64,000 nt of DNA, taken from positions 93,786,254-93,850,253 of the forward strand of contig OX388343.1 of NCBI GenBank assembly GCA_947579665.1, given 5' to 3'. The notes under the pieces were generated by a model. The model had not been told where the DNA came from. It worked only from the letters and a program-made list of their open reading frames with translations, and searched no databases. Shown one piece after another: positions 14,267-26,300 of this stretch (position 1 is the first letter of the stretch; each line of letters begins with the position of its first letter). Origin of the DNA: Sympetrum striolatum (lineage: Eukaryota > Arthropoda > Insecta > Odonata > Libellulidae). The position numbers were made by a program, and so were the translations under genes.

Positions 14267-14292
14267 GGGGGGGAGAGGGGGTTTGAGGGGGG
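14267..14292 (+). other. G-run cluster, possible G-quadruplex
   Basis: A run of seven G, then AGA, five G, TTTGA and six G lie within 26 bases. Splitting the first run gives four tracts of at least three G, which meets the usual quadruplex pattern. It lies in a G-rich plus strand patch (about 14060-14560) with many CpG dinucleotides. Confidence 0.5.
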
Positions 14293-17200
14293 TGTCCTCC
14301 TTAAGGAATCCCTGATTCGAAGCCATTGTGTTCCTTGTAATGATAATCCTGTGATCGCTAATGCAGCGAGTGGGGTCGAGACTTACAAAAAGGCTGGATG
14401 ACGTGCGATGGGAAGGTTCGTGGTCGGGAGTGGGGGGGCGGGCACTGGAGAATGCTGTTGAAGGCGTGCGCGCGTGTACGCCGAGGATGAAAGGCTGTTG
14501 GCGGATGATGGAGGACTAGTCGCGTGAAATTCTGACGCGCCAGACGAGTCAAACGGTTCTGAGGAGGAAGCCGATTCATGAGTTGGCTTACGAGAGGACT
14601 GCTTCATCAGAGACGCTCCGAGTACGCCTCGATGATTTGACCGTAATAAAAATTACTTTGCGTGGAGGAGTTGCGGAGGAAGGGATGTACGACTTCTGCG
14701 AACAGAGAAATCTGTGACGGGAGTGTGACGGTCGTGCTTCATTGACAATGAGTGAAATGACTATTGAAATTAGAAGTGCACCAGAATGGTGCTAACATAT
14801 TAATATATTTTTTGGAATGGTTGCTTGTGTTTTTTGCTTGGAGTTTTGGCTGAATTTTTATTGCTTTTGCTCATAGTAACGGAATGACGCTACTGGGATA
14901 ACGTAGGACGCTACTGGCATAAAGAATTGTTTCGTGCTGTTTAAATGACATGAATAATGAATTTGAATAATTATTTAAATTTCGACTCTCGATTTATATC
15001 TATTTTATATTTTATTTTGTTTATGAATATGGTGATATATTTACGATACATATCTTAAGAAGGACAGGAGCGCCGAATTATCCTATAATATATAATACTA
15101 AATATCGTCAAAGGAGATTTACTGTGTTTGTAAGTCAATACATTATGCTACGTAAAAATGATCCTCTAGAAACATAAGAAGAGAAACGAAACAATACATT
15201 AATGACTCAGCTGGGGAGACTTGATCATCCTCTCAACGAAATAAGGTTATTTAAATTATTCGTGCTCAGAAGTGAATCGTTCTTAGAATAGGGGAACGGT
15301 TTTAAATTGGAAGTTCAACCAATAGAGTAAAGCAAAAGGGAACCATTAATGTATCGCTAGGAATACAGGGGCTGCAGGGATTTTTCCGTGAGCAAGAGAG
15401 AGAGAGATTAGAGGGCTATGATGGGGAGTGGTTGATGAGGGGAATGGAGATGAAGGAGGCGATAGGGAAGCACTCAATTATTCGGATGCTGCCGCTATAC
15501 GACCTCTCCCCCTCCGCCCGTATTAACTCAATACCGAAAGTTGAAGGCAAACGATCACGACAAGGCTCGGCTCTGCGGGAATCCTTCTTCCTCAGCGCAC
15601 CTTCAAACTCCTCTGAGATGTCTCTACTAGGAGAAAATGGATTTGGACGTGATAAAAGCGCTTGCCTCCCGGACGAGTCCCATGCACGATAAAATAAAAG
15701 CAATCGCTGGAACAATGGAGTCATAAAAGGAGAGTTAACGCTGACACTTTTAAAAGAGTTTCTCCCACAACCCAATCAATTTCGCTATTTGGAACGCTAA
15801 GAATGAAAAGCGGGAATCAGTTGAGAGTAATATGCGATTCAACAGTACGGTTTTTATATCTATCTCCGAGAAATGTTTATAGACAATTGAATAAATTATA
15901 GGAGAAATTCAGACAGAATGCTGACTTTATTACGAGGGAAAGCCAGACTTGCGAGGTTCATCTAACACGAACCCTTACCAGCGTCGCTGATTGAAGTGTT
16001 TTACTATTATCATAAATCCAAACGCATGCGTTAGGTCGTGAAAAGCTGGCAACTGACGGACCCGTTTGCATGCGACGACCGAGTCTCGAACGTCGTTCCT
16101 CAGTATAGTGATGAAAGCGAAGTATGCTAATATCTCCTCTTAAAGCACGAAGTTGGCAAGTATGATAGGAACTTAATCATTCGGAATATCGCGAGCTGTG
16201 GAATGACTAATTCAAAAATTGCGAGATTCAGATTTTCTTTGTCACTGTTCACACTTGCAAATTTTCATGAATCGGATCTTATTCTAAAAGAGTTTTTAAC
16301 ATCGTTTTTGTAAGACATGACGCATCCGCTCTAAATTTCTTGAGGGGTTTGAACTGAAGGAGAATAGAAATCTTCCCCTAGTCATAAAATCGATTATTCT
16401 TTTGTAAGTTTAAGTTAACAGACTTTATGAAAAATGTATGTTAAGAATACCAAAGCGATGGTTTTATTTATATAATTATTTATATATTTTTGATATATTT
16501 ATTATTAAAAAATTGCAAATTAAAACATGCACTATCTATCATCATATAAGTAAGCTTTGATGAAAACTTTATCATTAGATTCAATTAATCGGCGCGTGCT
16601 TTTCCGCATTTAAATCATTTGTATAATTTTGATATTTTTCTCTCTACGATAAAAAATAAAACAATAAATAAATAAATTACCTTCATTGCATTAATACTTT
16701 TTGGCCGAGTAACTGTCTTTACAGAGCAGCCTCTCGTAAACATTCTTTCCTAAGGAGAATTAAATTAATATTTATAATTTATATTTTAGTGAAAATTAAG
16801 CCATACAATCTTAGTCAGCGAATATTAAACATGAAAACTTAAACATCGTTCTCGTATAGTTCTGGTCTCTGAATTCAAGACCATCTCTCTATTTTCCGAA
16901 ATGCCTCGAATGAGCATCCATCATGTGTGCATCCTTAGATGGAGTGAGGGATTGGTGCTTAGGGTGCAACGTCGGTGCAGGAGTTGGCAAGGAGGGAGAG
17001 TATGACATCCACTGCCCTCATTTGGGATTCATACAGCACTTCGCAGTTGTGGCCATAAAAGACCTTCCTCCAATATAGCGCCCCCACCCTCATCTCGTCC
17101 TAGCGCAGTCTCTTCCACGAATCGCCCTTTCGAACGCGTGTCCAAAGGCACTCCCTACGAAGTCTATCCTGAGCGATGTTTCCTCAACAATCCCCTCCGA

Positions 17201-18040
17201 TGCAGACACCACTCCCTTCCTCCCTCCTTCGCAGGGGGCATCCAGAGTGCACCCTCACCACCATAAACATTCGAGAGCTTCGCCCCGTGAATGCGAAAGA
17301 GATGTTTTGGTTTGGCTTCCGGTACACGACATTAATTGCTCAATGGACTGTTGGTAGTTAACTCGGCGTTTCGCGCGGGCATGCTAAAGAGCTGCTCGCT
17401 GGGGTATTTTTGGGAATCAACGTCTCGTTCCAGGAAAGCTGAACCGAACAATAAATGGAGATTCTTAGAAGGAGTAAACTCTAGGAAATACAGCAGTTTC
17501 GTGGCTGAGATCATTTTGCTTGAAAATTACCTCGCAAATAAAGTTCTCATCCCCCATCGCATAAAAAGTTTCACAACAAGGCGTTTGCTAGTTTACCATA
17601 GATATTTCTAATATGATAGTGATTTTATAATATATATATATATAACATTTTTACAATATTTTATAATAAGAGAGCACTTTCGTCTAAATTGAATTTAAAA
17701 AATTAAATTAAAATATTAATATATCAGATGTTCTATTTCCTGTAAAAGTATTAGAGAGTACATTTGTACGAGATTTCATCGTTTTACTATACAATATTTC
17801 CTGGCATTTGACTCATGCGGTTCTGCATGTGATTTTATCCATGTCTTTCCCATATTTTGCAAAGTGCCTGAGAATATTTCAAAGATCACAATGTGTTTTC
17901 ACTGTATGTTTTGCAAAAATTTGTTGGATAGTTACTAGAAAATTAGTTGTGCTGAATTGATGCTATCCAACCCATACTAAACACAATGAAAAGTGTTTGG
18001 TAACTCTGCTTCAATTACCGGGACTTGTTCCAATCACACT
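14293..18040. other. non-coding stretch
   Basis: G-rich DNA continues to about 14560, then AT-rich sequence with mixed patches at 15360-15780 and 16920-17560. The direct repeat GACGCTACTGGNATAA occurs twice near 14886-14921. No gene was recognised. Confidence 0.5.
17628..17644. repeat. (TA)n microsatellite
   Basis: About eight uninterrupted TA units lie in AT-rich DNA. Confidence 0.85.
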
Positions 18041-18152
18041 CCGTCTCACTAGAAGAAAGCAAACTACCTCACTCCTCATCTTGGCTAATATGCATAATTT
18101 TCTCTCTAAAGCTCTTAGCAACTAGAAATGAAGGGGTTTGGAGGGAACCAGT
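18041..18152 (+). repeat. dispersed repeat, copy B
   Basis: This is the more diverged counterpart of the block at 33341-33455. It has the same core at 18060-18080, lacks a 6-base segment just before it (AAAGGC in copy A), and keeps GAAGAAAGC, TTTTCTCTCTAAAGCTCTTAG and GGGAACCAG at matching positions. No target-site duplication is evident. Confidence 0.6.
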
Positions 18153-18549
18153 CTTTTAAATAATATCTTTTTTGTTCTACGATCGCAAAATTGGAAAATA
18201 ACTTTAGTATCTTTCAGTCAATTTTTTTTAAGGTGTTATGATAAAAATTCTCTAAAGGATGTAAAGTTATCTAAATGAAAATAATTGAATTAATACAGGG
18301 AATAACCACCATTTTCTTCTCTTAGTTGTCTTTTTCTAATCGTAGTGTAGTTTCAAGCCTTAGAATTTTAATGATATTAAATAGAAAAAAACTAAATTCT
18401 TCGAAAGGGCTTTCGTAAAAAAATCTGCAATAATTCTCCTAAAGCTACCAAACCGTCTCTAATTACCCAATAGAGCATATGTCGTGTGAACATTGCAGTG
18501 TCACCACTGCAATTGATCGGGGCGTCTAATTGCGGTAAGGTTCGTAAGA

Positions 18550-18780
18550 TGATTAGAATGAGATGAGGAGAGGAGGAGGGTGAGGAGGGACGCGGAGACA
18601 ATGGCTGTTGCAGGAACAATCCTCTGGTACGTGATGGGAGTGTGTCAGAAGGAGGGAGCGGCAAAAGGGAGGGGAAGGAAAATAAAAGAGAGAGGAAAAG
18701 GACGTGCGAGAGGAGAAAAAGAAGAAATTAGGAATGAAAGGGGAAGGAATAAATCCAGACGAAATGAGTGGAAGAAATAT
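18550..18780. other. A/G-rich tract on the plus strand
   Basis: This purine-rich block (GAGGAG, GGGAGGGG, GAGAGAGG and GAAGAAATT words) produces lysine/arginine/glutamate-rich frames on one strand and serine/proline/phenylalanine-rich frames on the other. Both are compositional. Confidence 0.55.
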
Positions 18781-19263
18781 GGAAATTCTCGGAACTCGAA
18801 ACCACCTGGCGGGGAATCCACCAGCAAACCCAGAAAACTCTTCGAATGGAACTTTTTAATCTGAATCGTCAATACATTAGCATATATTCGAGTCTGACCT
18901 ACGGCGAAAGGGAATGTTTTCTCGGTTGATGAAACAAAAAATTCGTCAAATTCAAGGACAGATGAATTGGCGAAAACCTGAGAATTTGAGTAAAGCATTA
19001 TTAAATCTCGAATTATCAGCTTGAATTACACAAGCGAACTTTACATCTAATGTATAAAAGATGGAGGATATAACTACTGATATTAAATCTTCGATGATAA
19101 AAGGAAATGCTTGATCTTCCCTGGAGGCAAGCCTTTTTTTGACCGAGCAGTCATCGCCAAGAGTATTAACATAGATTTTATCGAATAAGAAAACACATAA
19201 CAATAGTCATTTAGGATATTTATAGAATTTTTGATTTCCCATTTTCTACAGATTTGGGAAATA

Positions 19264-19629
19264 GATTTCTACTTTATCTGTAACTTTATCTTTATGTACT
19301 TTATCTTTATATATGATATCTTTATATACTTTATATGACCAAAGCTGTCGAAGCACTTTTAGCAATAATACTGAATACAATCAATAGTAACAGCCGTAAC
19401 TTTGCGGAATTCCATTACTGGAAATAGTAAAACACAATGTATTCGATGTCGTGTGTGTGGCGGAATTAAAAAGTCGTGGAATTGAATACATTGTGTTTTA
19501 CTAATTCCAATACTGAATACTATATACTTTATCTTTATATACTTTATACTATAAATACTTTATCTTTATATACTTTATACTATATATACTTTATCTTTAT
19601 ATACTATATATACTTTATCTTTATCTGTA
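19264..19629. repeat. TACTTTATCTTTATA minisatellite, interrupted
   Basis: Imperfect copies of TACTTTATCTTTATA and TACTTTATACTATA run through 19264-19336 and again through 19521-19629. The middle (about 19337-19520) is unrelated and holds the hairpin insert. Unit length varies around 12-15 bases, so the array probably grew by slippage. Confidence 0.85.
19367..19520. mobile_element. hairpin insert flanked by 12-bp direct repeats
   Basis: AATACTGAATAC occurs at 19367-19378 and again at 19509-19520, and brackets 130 bases. Inside, TAGTAAAACACAATGTATTC (19425-19444) is exactly matched by its reverse complement at 19484-19503, leaving a 39-base loop. Weaker pairing extends outward (TGGAAA with ATTCCA). 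The direct repeats look like a target-site duplication, which suggests a short transposed element. It lies inside a minisatellite whose units occur on both sides. Chance repeats in low-complexity DNA remain possible for the direct copies but not for the 20-base stem. Confidence 0.6.
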
Positions 19630-22600
19630 GTTAATTGTTTAAATTTGTCTGTTATTGAGCTGCTAGAGGAAGAAGCAGAATAAATGTGTAGTTACTAAAA
19701 TGTTGAAAATCCATCATCTGGCCCAAGTGTTCCAAATAGTATTCTTTTCTAGGTTTGAAGGAAAATTCACATACACGCGAAATAATATAGCTCCATCAAG
19801 TTACTCTCGTCTGAGGCTTTGTTTGAGCATAAAGCATGTTTTTTAAATATATAACTCAAGAACTACTCTTTACATTCCGATAACAATATGGGTAAAATAT
19901 TGTAAAATTACATCAGTGTATGTAATATTTCGGGTTATGTGGGTTAGCCCAATGCGAATCAGGGTTTCTCCTCCTCGGCGCGTAAACGATGACTCAAAAT
20001 TCTAAACCCACACAACTTCCTTTCATATTTCACACCCAAATCAGAGAGCCTCACCGACGATCGCTTTTTTGCGAGAAAAGCAAAGCAAAGCCGAAAAGCG
20101 ATCGGCGTTGTGAAGTGTGCGGAAGGCGCGGGTCTCGGAAGAGTGATGGGTCTTAAGGATGAGTTTAAGTCAGGAGATGTCCGGTAGTGACTGAGAGTGA
20201 TTTTGAAGTTGACGCCTCGTATCCGCTCTCCATTCCACCCTCCCCATTCGACGGATTCCCCTCACGCCCGCACCATCTAATACCCTTCAATTCAACCCCT
20301 TGCCCATCGGCGTGGGCGAGAGGGGTTGGTCCCGCCCTCTCCCTGCGAAGAATCTCAATTCTCTCCGCGGAAAAATAAATAAAAGTCCACCATCTTCCAA
20401 CTCCGTTCTGTAACTGTCTCGTGTACAAGCCCCTCCCCCTCCGTGGACAATTCTCCCCTCCCTCATTACTTTTTAATGCCGGTCGCTTCTACTTAAATTA
20501 TTCCCTAGAGTACGCCGCGGCTATCTGCCACTCCCCCGCACAATCTGCTAACTTTCTCTCGCTTGAGAGGAAAGGGTTGAGGATGTGATCATCGAAGTCC
20601 TCGATTTATATCGAAGAGAACAGAGCTGCGATATCACGGCGCCGCTCTATTGTGCAACTATTTCTTCCTGTTGAAATATTTTCTTATCTCAGTATCTAAT
20701 TTATACGAAGTGAAGCTATAACACGGGCTCTTGCAAAATATATTAATTAACTCCAAAAGCATCCACACATTGTGTTCGTATTATTGAATTTAAACAAGAC
20801 AATACACCAAATATATTATCTTCAGCTCATTATCATTGCATTGAATATAATATTGAAAAAGATTTGCTATGATAAATTCCGCAAACAAACAGCACGAGTT
20901 ATCATTCATTTCAGAAGAAATTTTTAGTGATTCGATAACTAAAATTCTTTTCTGAAATAAAAATATCATTCTTAATCTATTCTAGAAGAGTTGAAAAAAC
21001 TTGATTGCTTCGAATAAAAAATACCTAAATATTTCCTCTAAATTTATCATCACTTTTAAATTCAACGAGAATGGTGTCTAACCTTCAAGATGAAGATTGC
21101 ACAATGCAATTAACTTACGTAAACTTCAACAGCAAACAGATGCATTCATGGATAAGCAAATCTATTTTAGGAATGAAGGAATTCGAGAGATAACCTTACG
21201 CGAGCAAGCTTACCTTGGCCAGCCATTTACAAACCATCGAGCGGAGTGAAAGTGCTAATCGATTTGAATAGAAAAATGACATGAAATGTTCGCTGGTTCG
21301 CTGGCGATTTCTATTTTAAATAGACGCGTGTCTTGTCACCTTTGAAAAATTATGACTCTGCTCATAATGTCAATGGGAAAATATCGCGAGCGTTCCCTTC
21401 TAAGAAGTAACCGTTTCCGCCTGCTTACTTTTTGAGGCGATCTTAGAATTATGTCACCGAGAGATAATTAGAAACTTTAAAAAGTTAAATTGCGAAATTA
21501 TTAATCTCTTACAGTCGTTCACGCACTTCTAACACCCAACGCTAATACATTACGACACGCAAATAAAGGTAAGGCGAACAGATGAAGGTCGCATTCACGC
21601 GCACTTAAATGCCACCGTTACATGCGAACTCACCTTTAATTGGATATGCGCTAGTGATGGCATTTTTATTTCAGGCTATAGAATCTCGGAGAAGGAGCTA
21701 ACTCGTTTCGCTGACAACATTCCTGCTCCGCAATTTTCAAATGATCCTAGCTTTAGGTGATGAGTGTTACCTATAATATCGCGTTATGAGTATCCGAGTT
21801 TGCCAGGGGATACTTAATTTACATAATGAAGTAGTAACGCGGGTCAATAACCATGGAACGGCTCTAGGCACCTCTGTAATTAGCTATAACTTTTGAAATG
21901 GAAATATAAGTCGGGAGAGAATCGATTCTTGCGGAGCATAAATTAATATTCGAAGGCGGAATTTGAAAATTGAGAATATAAATGATGCAAACCTATAGTA
22001 TTAAGTTTCAGCTTCTTTTTCTGGGATCGAGGAAGGAATCCCGAGTTCACATCCTCTGGTTCTGGCGTAAATAATCAACTTAAGGCAAGAAACAATTTTC
22101 GGGGAATGAGATTTTTCAGTCTGGTATCAATGATTATTCCTCGGAATTGAATATTAGTTTCTTTAATTAATTTAATAGAGATGATGAAGTAGAGATGAAA
22201 ATACTAAGAAGTTACTCTCTCTACATACTGTTAGAAGTTACCGATATTCAGCTTAAGGTGTTCCTTGGCACAGCAATCTATGGATATTTTACTATAGGTG
22301 GCGCTTTAATTCATATTGCTTTGCGAGTAAAGCACGAAGACTGAAATTGTTGTCGGAAATCATGTATTGATATAGATTTTTATATTAATCAATACATTCT
22401 CTGGCTTCATTTAGAATTTTTACTCAAAGCTGCTGAAGATAAATTGGAGACTTCAACGCCTGAATGAAGTTCACTCTCGATAATAATGAAGGATCCACAA
22501 CTTTGCGGATCCAGTTGTTTAATTGGTAGTCTTATAAAGGTCACTTAATTGTCACTGAAAAGACATTTAGATAGTCATTGCTAATGTATTCTCAAACTTC

Positions 22601-22804
22601 TCCCTATATAAGTCCACCGTAGTAGTCGCCGATTACCAATACTACGTCTCCGAAGAGCCCATCCCGTTATTCCAGGCGACAGGCAGACAGTACGCGATCA
22701 AAATACCCCGTCGCGACTATCTGCAATCGCACGCACTTCCTGCTATCGGATGCAATTAATCCCGTAATCATTGGCGATCGAGCTGAAGTAAAGAGGAGGT
22801 TTTT
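19630..22804. other. presumed downstream intron of the homeobox gene
   Basis: This lies immediately past the donor on the minus strand. It contains a GC-richer patch at 19960-20660 with the 20055-20107 hairpin. A TATATAAG word at 22605-22612 on the plus strand resembles a TATA box, but no transcript support exists. I could not find the next homeobox exon (VKVWFQNRR) here or further left by eye. Confidence 0.5.
20055..20107. repeat. imperfect inverted repeat, 14-bp arms
   Basis: CGACGATCGCTTTT (20055-20068) pairs with AAAAGCGATCGGCG (20094-20107) with one mismatch and a 25-base loop. The loop carries the repeat AAAAGCAAAGCAAAGCC. It sits in a GC-richer patch. It is too short to call a microRNA precursor. 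Confidence 0.5.
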
Positions 22805-22813
22805 CCTCACCTG
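22805..22813 (-). other. splice donor (5' splice site) of the homeobox exon
   Basis: The minus strand reads ACTCAG then GTGAGGAAAA. The cut falls after CAG, which encodes Q44 of the homeodomain, in phase 0. Translation across it gives RKNLLFTS, unlike the expected VKVWFQNRR, so an intron begins here. The position matches the known intron between homeodomain residues 44 and 45 in Emx-type genes. Confidence 0.88.
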
Positions 22814-22983
22814 AGTCTCCGTTAGACTGAGGGACTGCGCAAGCTGCTTCCTTTCTGCGCCCACCACGTAGTGATTCTTCTCGAACGCGTGCTCCAGCTT
22901 GAGCAGTTGGCTCGGACTGAAGGCAGTTCGGATCCTCTTGGGCTTTCGGAAGGGCTGCAGAAGGAATCCTGGGATATCTGGTC
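22811..22983 (-). CDS. internal exon of ems/E5 (Emx-family) homeobox transcription factor, homeodomain residues 1-44
   Basis: The minus strand encodes 57 full codons, preceded by two bases of a split codon (phase-1 entry). The peptide begins [12 protein letters not shown], a linker typical of the insect ems/E5 family just before the homeodomain. It continues with [36 protein letters not shown] and QSLSLTETQ. Homeodomain landmarks are present: R5, F8, L16 and F20. The exon ends after Q44, the conserved Emx-family intron position. Helix 3 with W48, F49 and N51 is therefore absent here and must lie in the next exon. Family members are nuclear DNA-binding regulators that pattern the head, brain and trachea in flies and the forebrain in vertebrates. 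The open frame continues on both sides (22667-23104), but those parts are intron read-through. I cannot tell ems from E5. The exon call is secure; the paralogue is not. Confidence 0.95.
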
Positions 22984-23008
22984 CTGCAAACGAGAGAAAG
23001 AGGGATTC
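22984..23008 (-). other. splice acceptor (3' splice site) of the homeobox exon
   Basis: Read on the minus strand, the sequence is a pyrimidine run followed by CAG (CTCTTTCTCTCGTTTGCAG), directly before GACCAGATATCC. This is a strong metazoan acceptor. The exon enters with two bases of a codon, so the upstream intron is phase 1. It explains why the frame upstream of PDIPGF does not resemble any Emx protein. Confidence 0.88.
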
Positions 23009-23280
23009 ATGAGAATGAAGAGACGCTCGGCATTTATTCGAAGCAGAGACGGTGCGAACTGATTTGGAACGGATCCAGATCGGGCGACCGAATCCTGCGT
23101 ACATTTGCCTTATAAATCAAGAAGAGTGATCGATTGTTTGCGCTGCGAAACTTTTCCTGACGTGAAACGCATTATGAATCGCAGAAATGAGATTCGCAGA
23201 TATATCGAGGTGTGACTCTCTATGCTTCTTTTTCATTCTGAATCGAAAGAATCATGTCTGAGTTATGATTTATCTTATTC

Positions 23281-23309
23281 GATGCGTGAGTGAGATAATG
23301 TCACGCATC
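23281..23309. repeat. short perfect hairpin near the homeobox exon
   Basis: GATGCGTGA (23281-23289) and TCACGCATC (23301-23309) form a 9-bp perfect stem with an 11-base loop, about 300 bases upstream of the homeobox exon inside its presumed intron. A stem this short can arise by chance. Confidence 0.4.
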
Positions 23310-26300
23310 AAATATGGCAATAAAATTTCGCATGTAAGAAACATTATCTGAAAATTGTCATATTGTTGTTCATGATTAAGTGTAAGGTCGTTTTCCGTGA
23401 AGGCTGAATGAAAATGTTATGCAACCGTGTATGTTTCATAATTCAGAATGTATTTTTGCAGGAAAAATATTATAATTTACGAACTTTGGTTCTGTCATTT
23501 TCCACTTAAAGTCTTCCATCAAAGCTTTGCGGCTCCAGGCTGTGCGAATCTTAACATCTTTATGACAGATACTTTTTAACACATTTAGATTCAATATCTT
23601 CTTCTGCTATGAAAATAGTAGATCGAAACTACGAAACTCTTCCCATAGTACTCCTTACTCTCAGCTACGATGTATCATTAGCATAAGGATGTTCTTATTT
23701 ATTCCATTTAATAATGGGCAGTTAGAATACATTTAGTTAAGAGCAAACAATCATCCTAATAGTAATGTAAGACATGAATGAATCCGTGGACTAAAATTTA
23801 ACAGAGATACTTAATATAAGTATTGATAAGAAAAGTCTGATTTAAAGAATTCTGCCCACTTTTTATCAGATGACTTCTAATGAAATGGAAACACCTTAGA
23901 ACTGCCTAAAATAACGAATTATTCCTTTAAATAAAACCTCAGTAATAGAACTTTTGAGCTAGAGATTCTGAGGGAAACCAATTATTCAAACGAGGCCTAT
24001 TTGCTGAAGTCGCAATTTAATGTCATCGTGTCAGCAATGTATGTAATATTCGCCATCCCATCGATTCCTCCGTGGTGCATCCGTGAGTCATATTTCGCCT
24101 CGCTTTAAACTGTCTTATGGTATCGGAGGGGAGAAGTCACCGTGAAAATAAACAACTTCCATTAATATGCGCTCCGGTGCACGTCTCAACGGTCCATCGT
24201 CCAACGACCGCCGCGCCGTGGCTAGAGAAGTGTGACGTCAGCTGCTGAGAGAAAGATATAGATAGAGATGATTGATGGAGAAGAGGCACTGCTTGTAATG
24301 AAAATATCTTTTCAACCATTTGACCTCAGACGTTTTACACGTCTGAATTCCAGTTTCGGAACAATTCGCGGCTAAGGAGAGCGCATGGACATAAAGCAGG
24401 AAGGAAACTCGCTTAGGAAGCACTTTTGTGGATTATACAACTGATTCATTTTATTCATTCTGTTAGTTGAATCCTGAATTTTTTACTATTCTCGCCTTTT
24501 GCTCTCGTTTTCTCTCAAATAATAATCAAAATCGATGAAGTGTGAAATGAAACTTAAGATAGAATATCTTTCTTCTTTGAAAAATTCGAAACCACATCTT
24601 ACGTATTTTCTATTTGGCCTTCTTGCCAGGTGACAACCCTTCAATATTAATAGAACAACATAAAAAATATCCTGTTATTCAAAATCTTCTCTATATGCTT
24701 TTAAAAACTGTTTTTTTAATAGGTAGCTCTCAAAGTTGTATCTTTTTATGAGGAAAACGATTTTTCAACCCGATTAACAGTCCAAATCCTTGTTTTCGAT
24801 AATCTGAACTATTATTTGCATGACCAAAACTAAAGAAAATAACCATGACATTTCTGCATTTATTTACTTTTATGTAGTCATGGTCACGAAGTATCGATGT
24901 CCGAGTGTTCTTTGGCGGCTTCAAAGTAAATATCAGTAGGGACAAAGCACAAAGAAAATATCAGATAAGTATGCATGGTCAGAAGGATTTAGACGTATCG
25001 CGAGGGTATTATTCCTACTCAGCCTGATATATTTGGATTTATGCGCAGGGATACGCTAGAGCACGGACTAAGGCTGCGCGTAACTATTCAAGGTACGCCG
25101 AGCGCATAAAAATGGCACTGTGCAGACAGCGTTTGCCCCCTTCGCCGGCATTCCACGGTGCCCACTCACGCCTTCCCCTCAACCCTTTTCCCCATAAAGG
25201 CTAACCTCTGTCCCTCGTCCATCACCCACTTCTGCACCCTCTCCTACACCCTCCTTGCCAATCCTCCCTTCATCACCCCTTAATCTCGCCGTTTCTTTCG
25301 CCCCTGTCATCCACCGTTTGTCATCTCTCCTCATTTTCCCATTTACTGAAAGCCGTTTTTTGTGCACCGGACAGTAATGCATATTAATGGAAATGATTCT
25401 TTTTCCTCCGCGAGCGCGGGAGATTTTTTTAAGCCTCTCGTTTTCTGTTAAGCGTCGGTGCAATTATCTTTGCCCGCGGATGAGTTTGTGTACGCGCGTA
25501 TCGTCGGCTTCTGTCAACTCTACCGGAAGGTATTAGCGGAAGGATCGGGAATTATTTCTCTATTTAATTTGCCTCGCTCCGAGGAATATTTCTTGCCGTG
25601 TAAGATGGAGCGCTTGAGTAAACCGCTTCTCACTCTGCTCCTAATCGTTCATCATTTTTGTGGCCTCTCCACGCAGCGGTTTTTCTCCTTTTTGTATCTT
25701 ATTTCTTGCCCATTTCAGTCTTCATCGCCTGTTTTATCCATCTTATCCCGAGTTTACTCTCTTCCGGTTGGATTTATTATGCTTAAGATGGATTTTTCAG
25801 AATGGCTTAACACAACGTGATAACTTTTACATTTTTCTCTGATAGATTGGTGTTTATATTATGTTTTCCTTTCTACACTCATATAATTGTACAAATACTG
25901 TCTTTTAAAATTTCTTTTGGAATTCCATTTAACCAAATATCTCCACTGTGTTTGGTATCATTTCCATTTTTTTAACTTTTTTTTATAAAATCAAAAACAA
26001 AATTATACTACTGTCTGATATTTTTTATTTATAGTTAAGTATTTGAACATTATATCGCTAAATTGCATTTTAAAATTTAAAAAACAATTCCAAATTTTTG
26101 TAAATGTTCAAATGTTTTGGCTAATCATATATCAGAATGCTAGAACGTAATTTTTCAGAAACGCGTACGTTATCTCTTATATCTCAAGTTAAAAAAAATG
26201 AGAAGTAACGATTCATTTCACAGAAATTCTCTAGGAACATCTGATAAAAATGTATTGCATAACACCCCTATTAAAGTAGTTGCATCATAATATTAGTGTC

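Noticed and set aside
17506..17518. TGAGATCATTTTG, identical to the first 13 bases of the bantam microRNA
   Set aside because: The match breaks after base 13 and no pairing arm is visible upstream or downstream, so there is no precursor hairpin.
22605..22612. TATATAAG as a promoter TATA box on the plus strand
   Set aside because: It lies inside a presumed intron with no downstream reading frame or initiator evidence.
1..22800. Search for the next homeobox exon (VKVWFQNRR) on the minus strand
   Set aside because: Scanning by eye for the GGAACCA-containing complement gave only unrelated hits (for example near 11227, 15333 and 18146), so no exon is claimed.
22667..23104. 145-residue minus-strand frame as one protein containing a homeodomain
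   Set aside because: Only the central 57 codons match the family. Clear acceptor and donor sites bound them, and the flanking residues are intron read-through.
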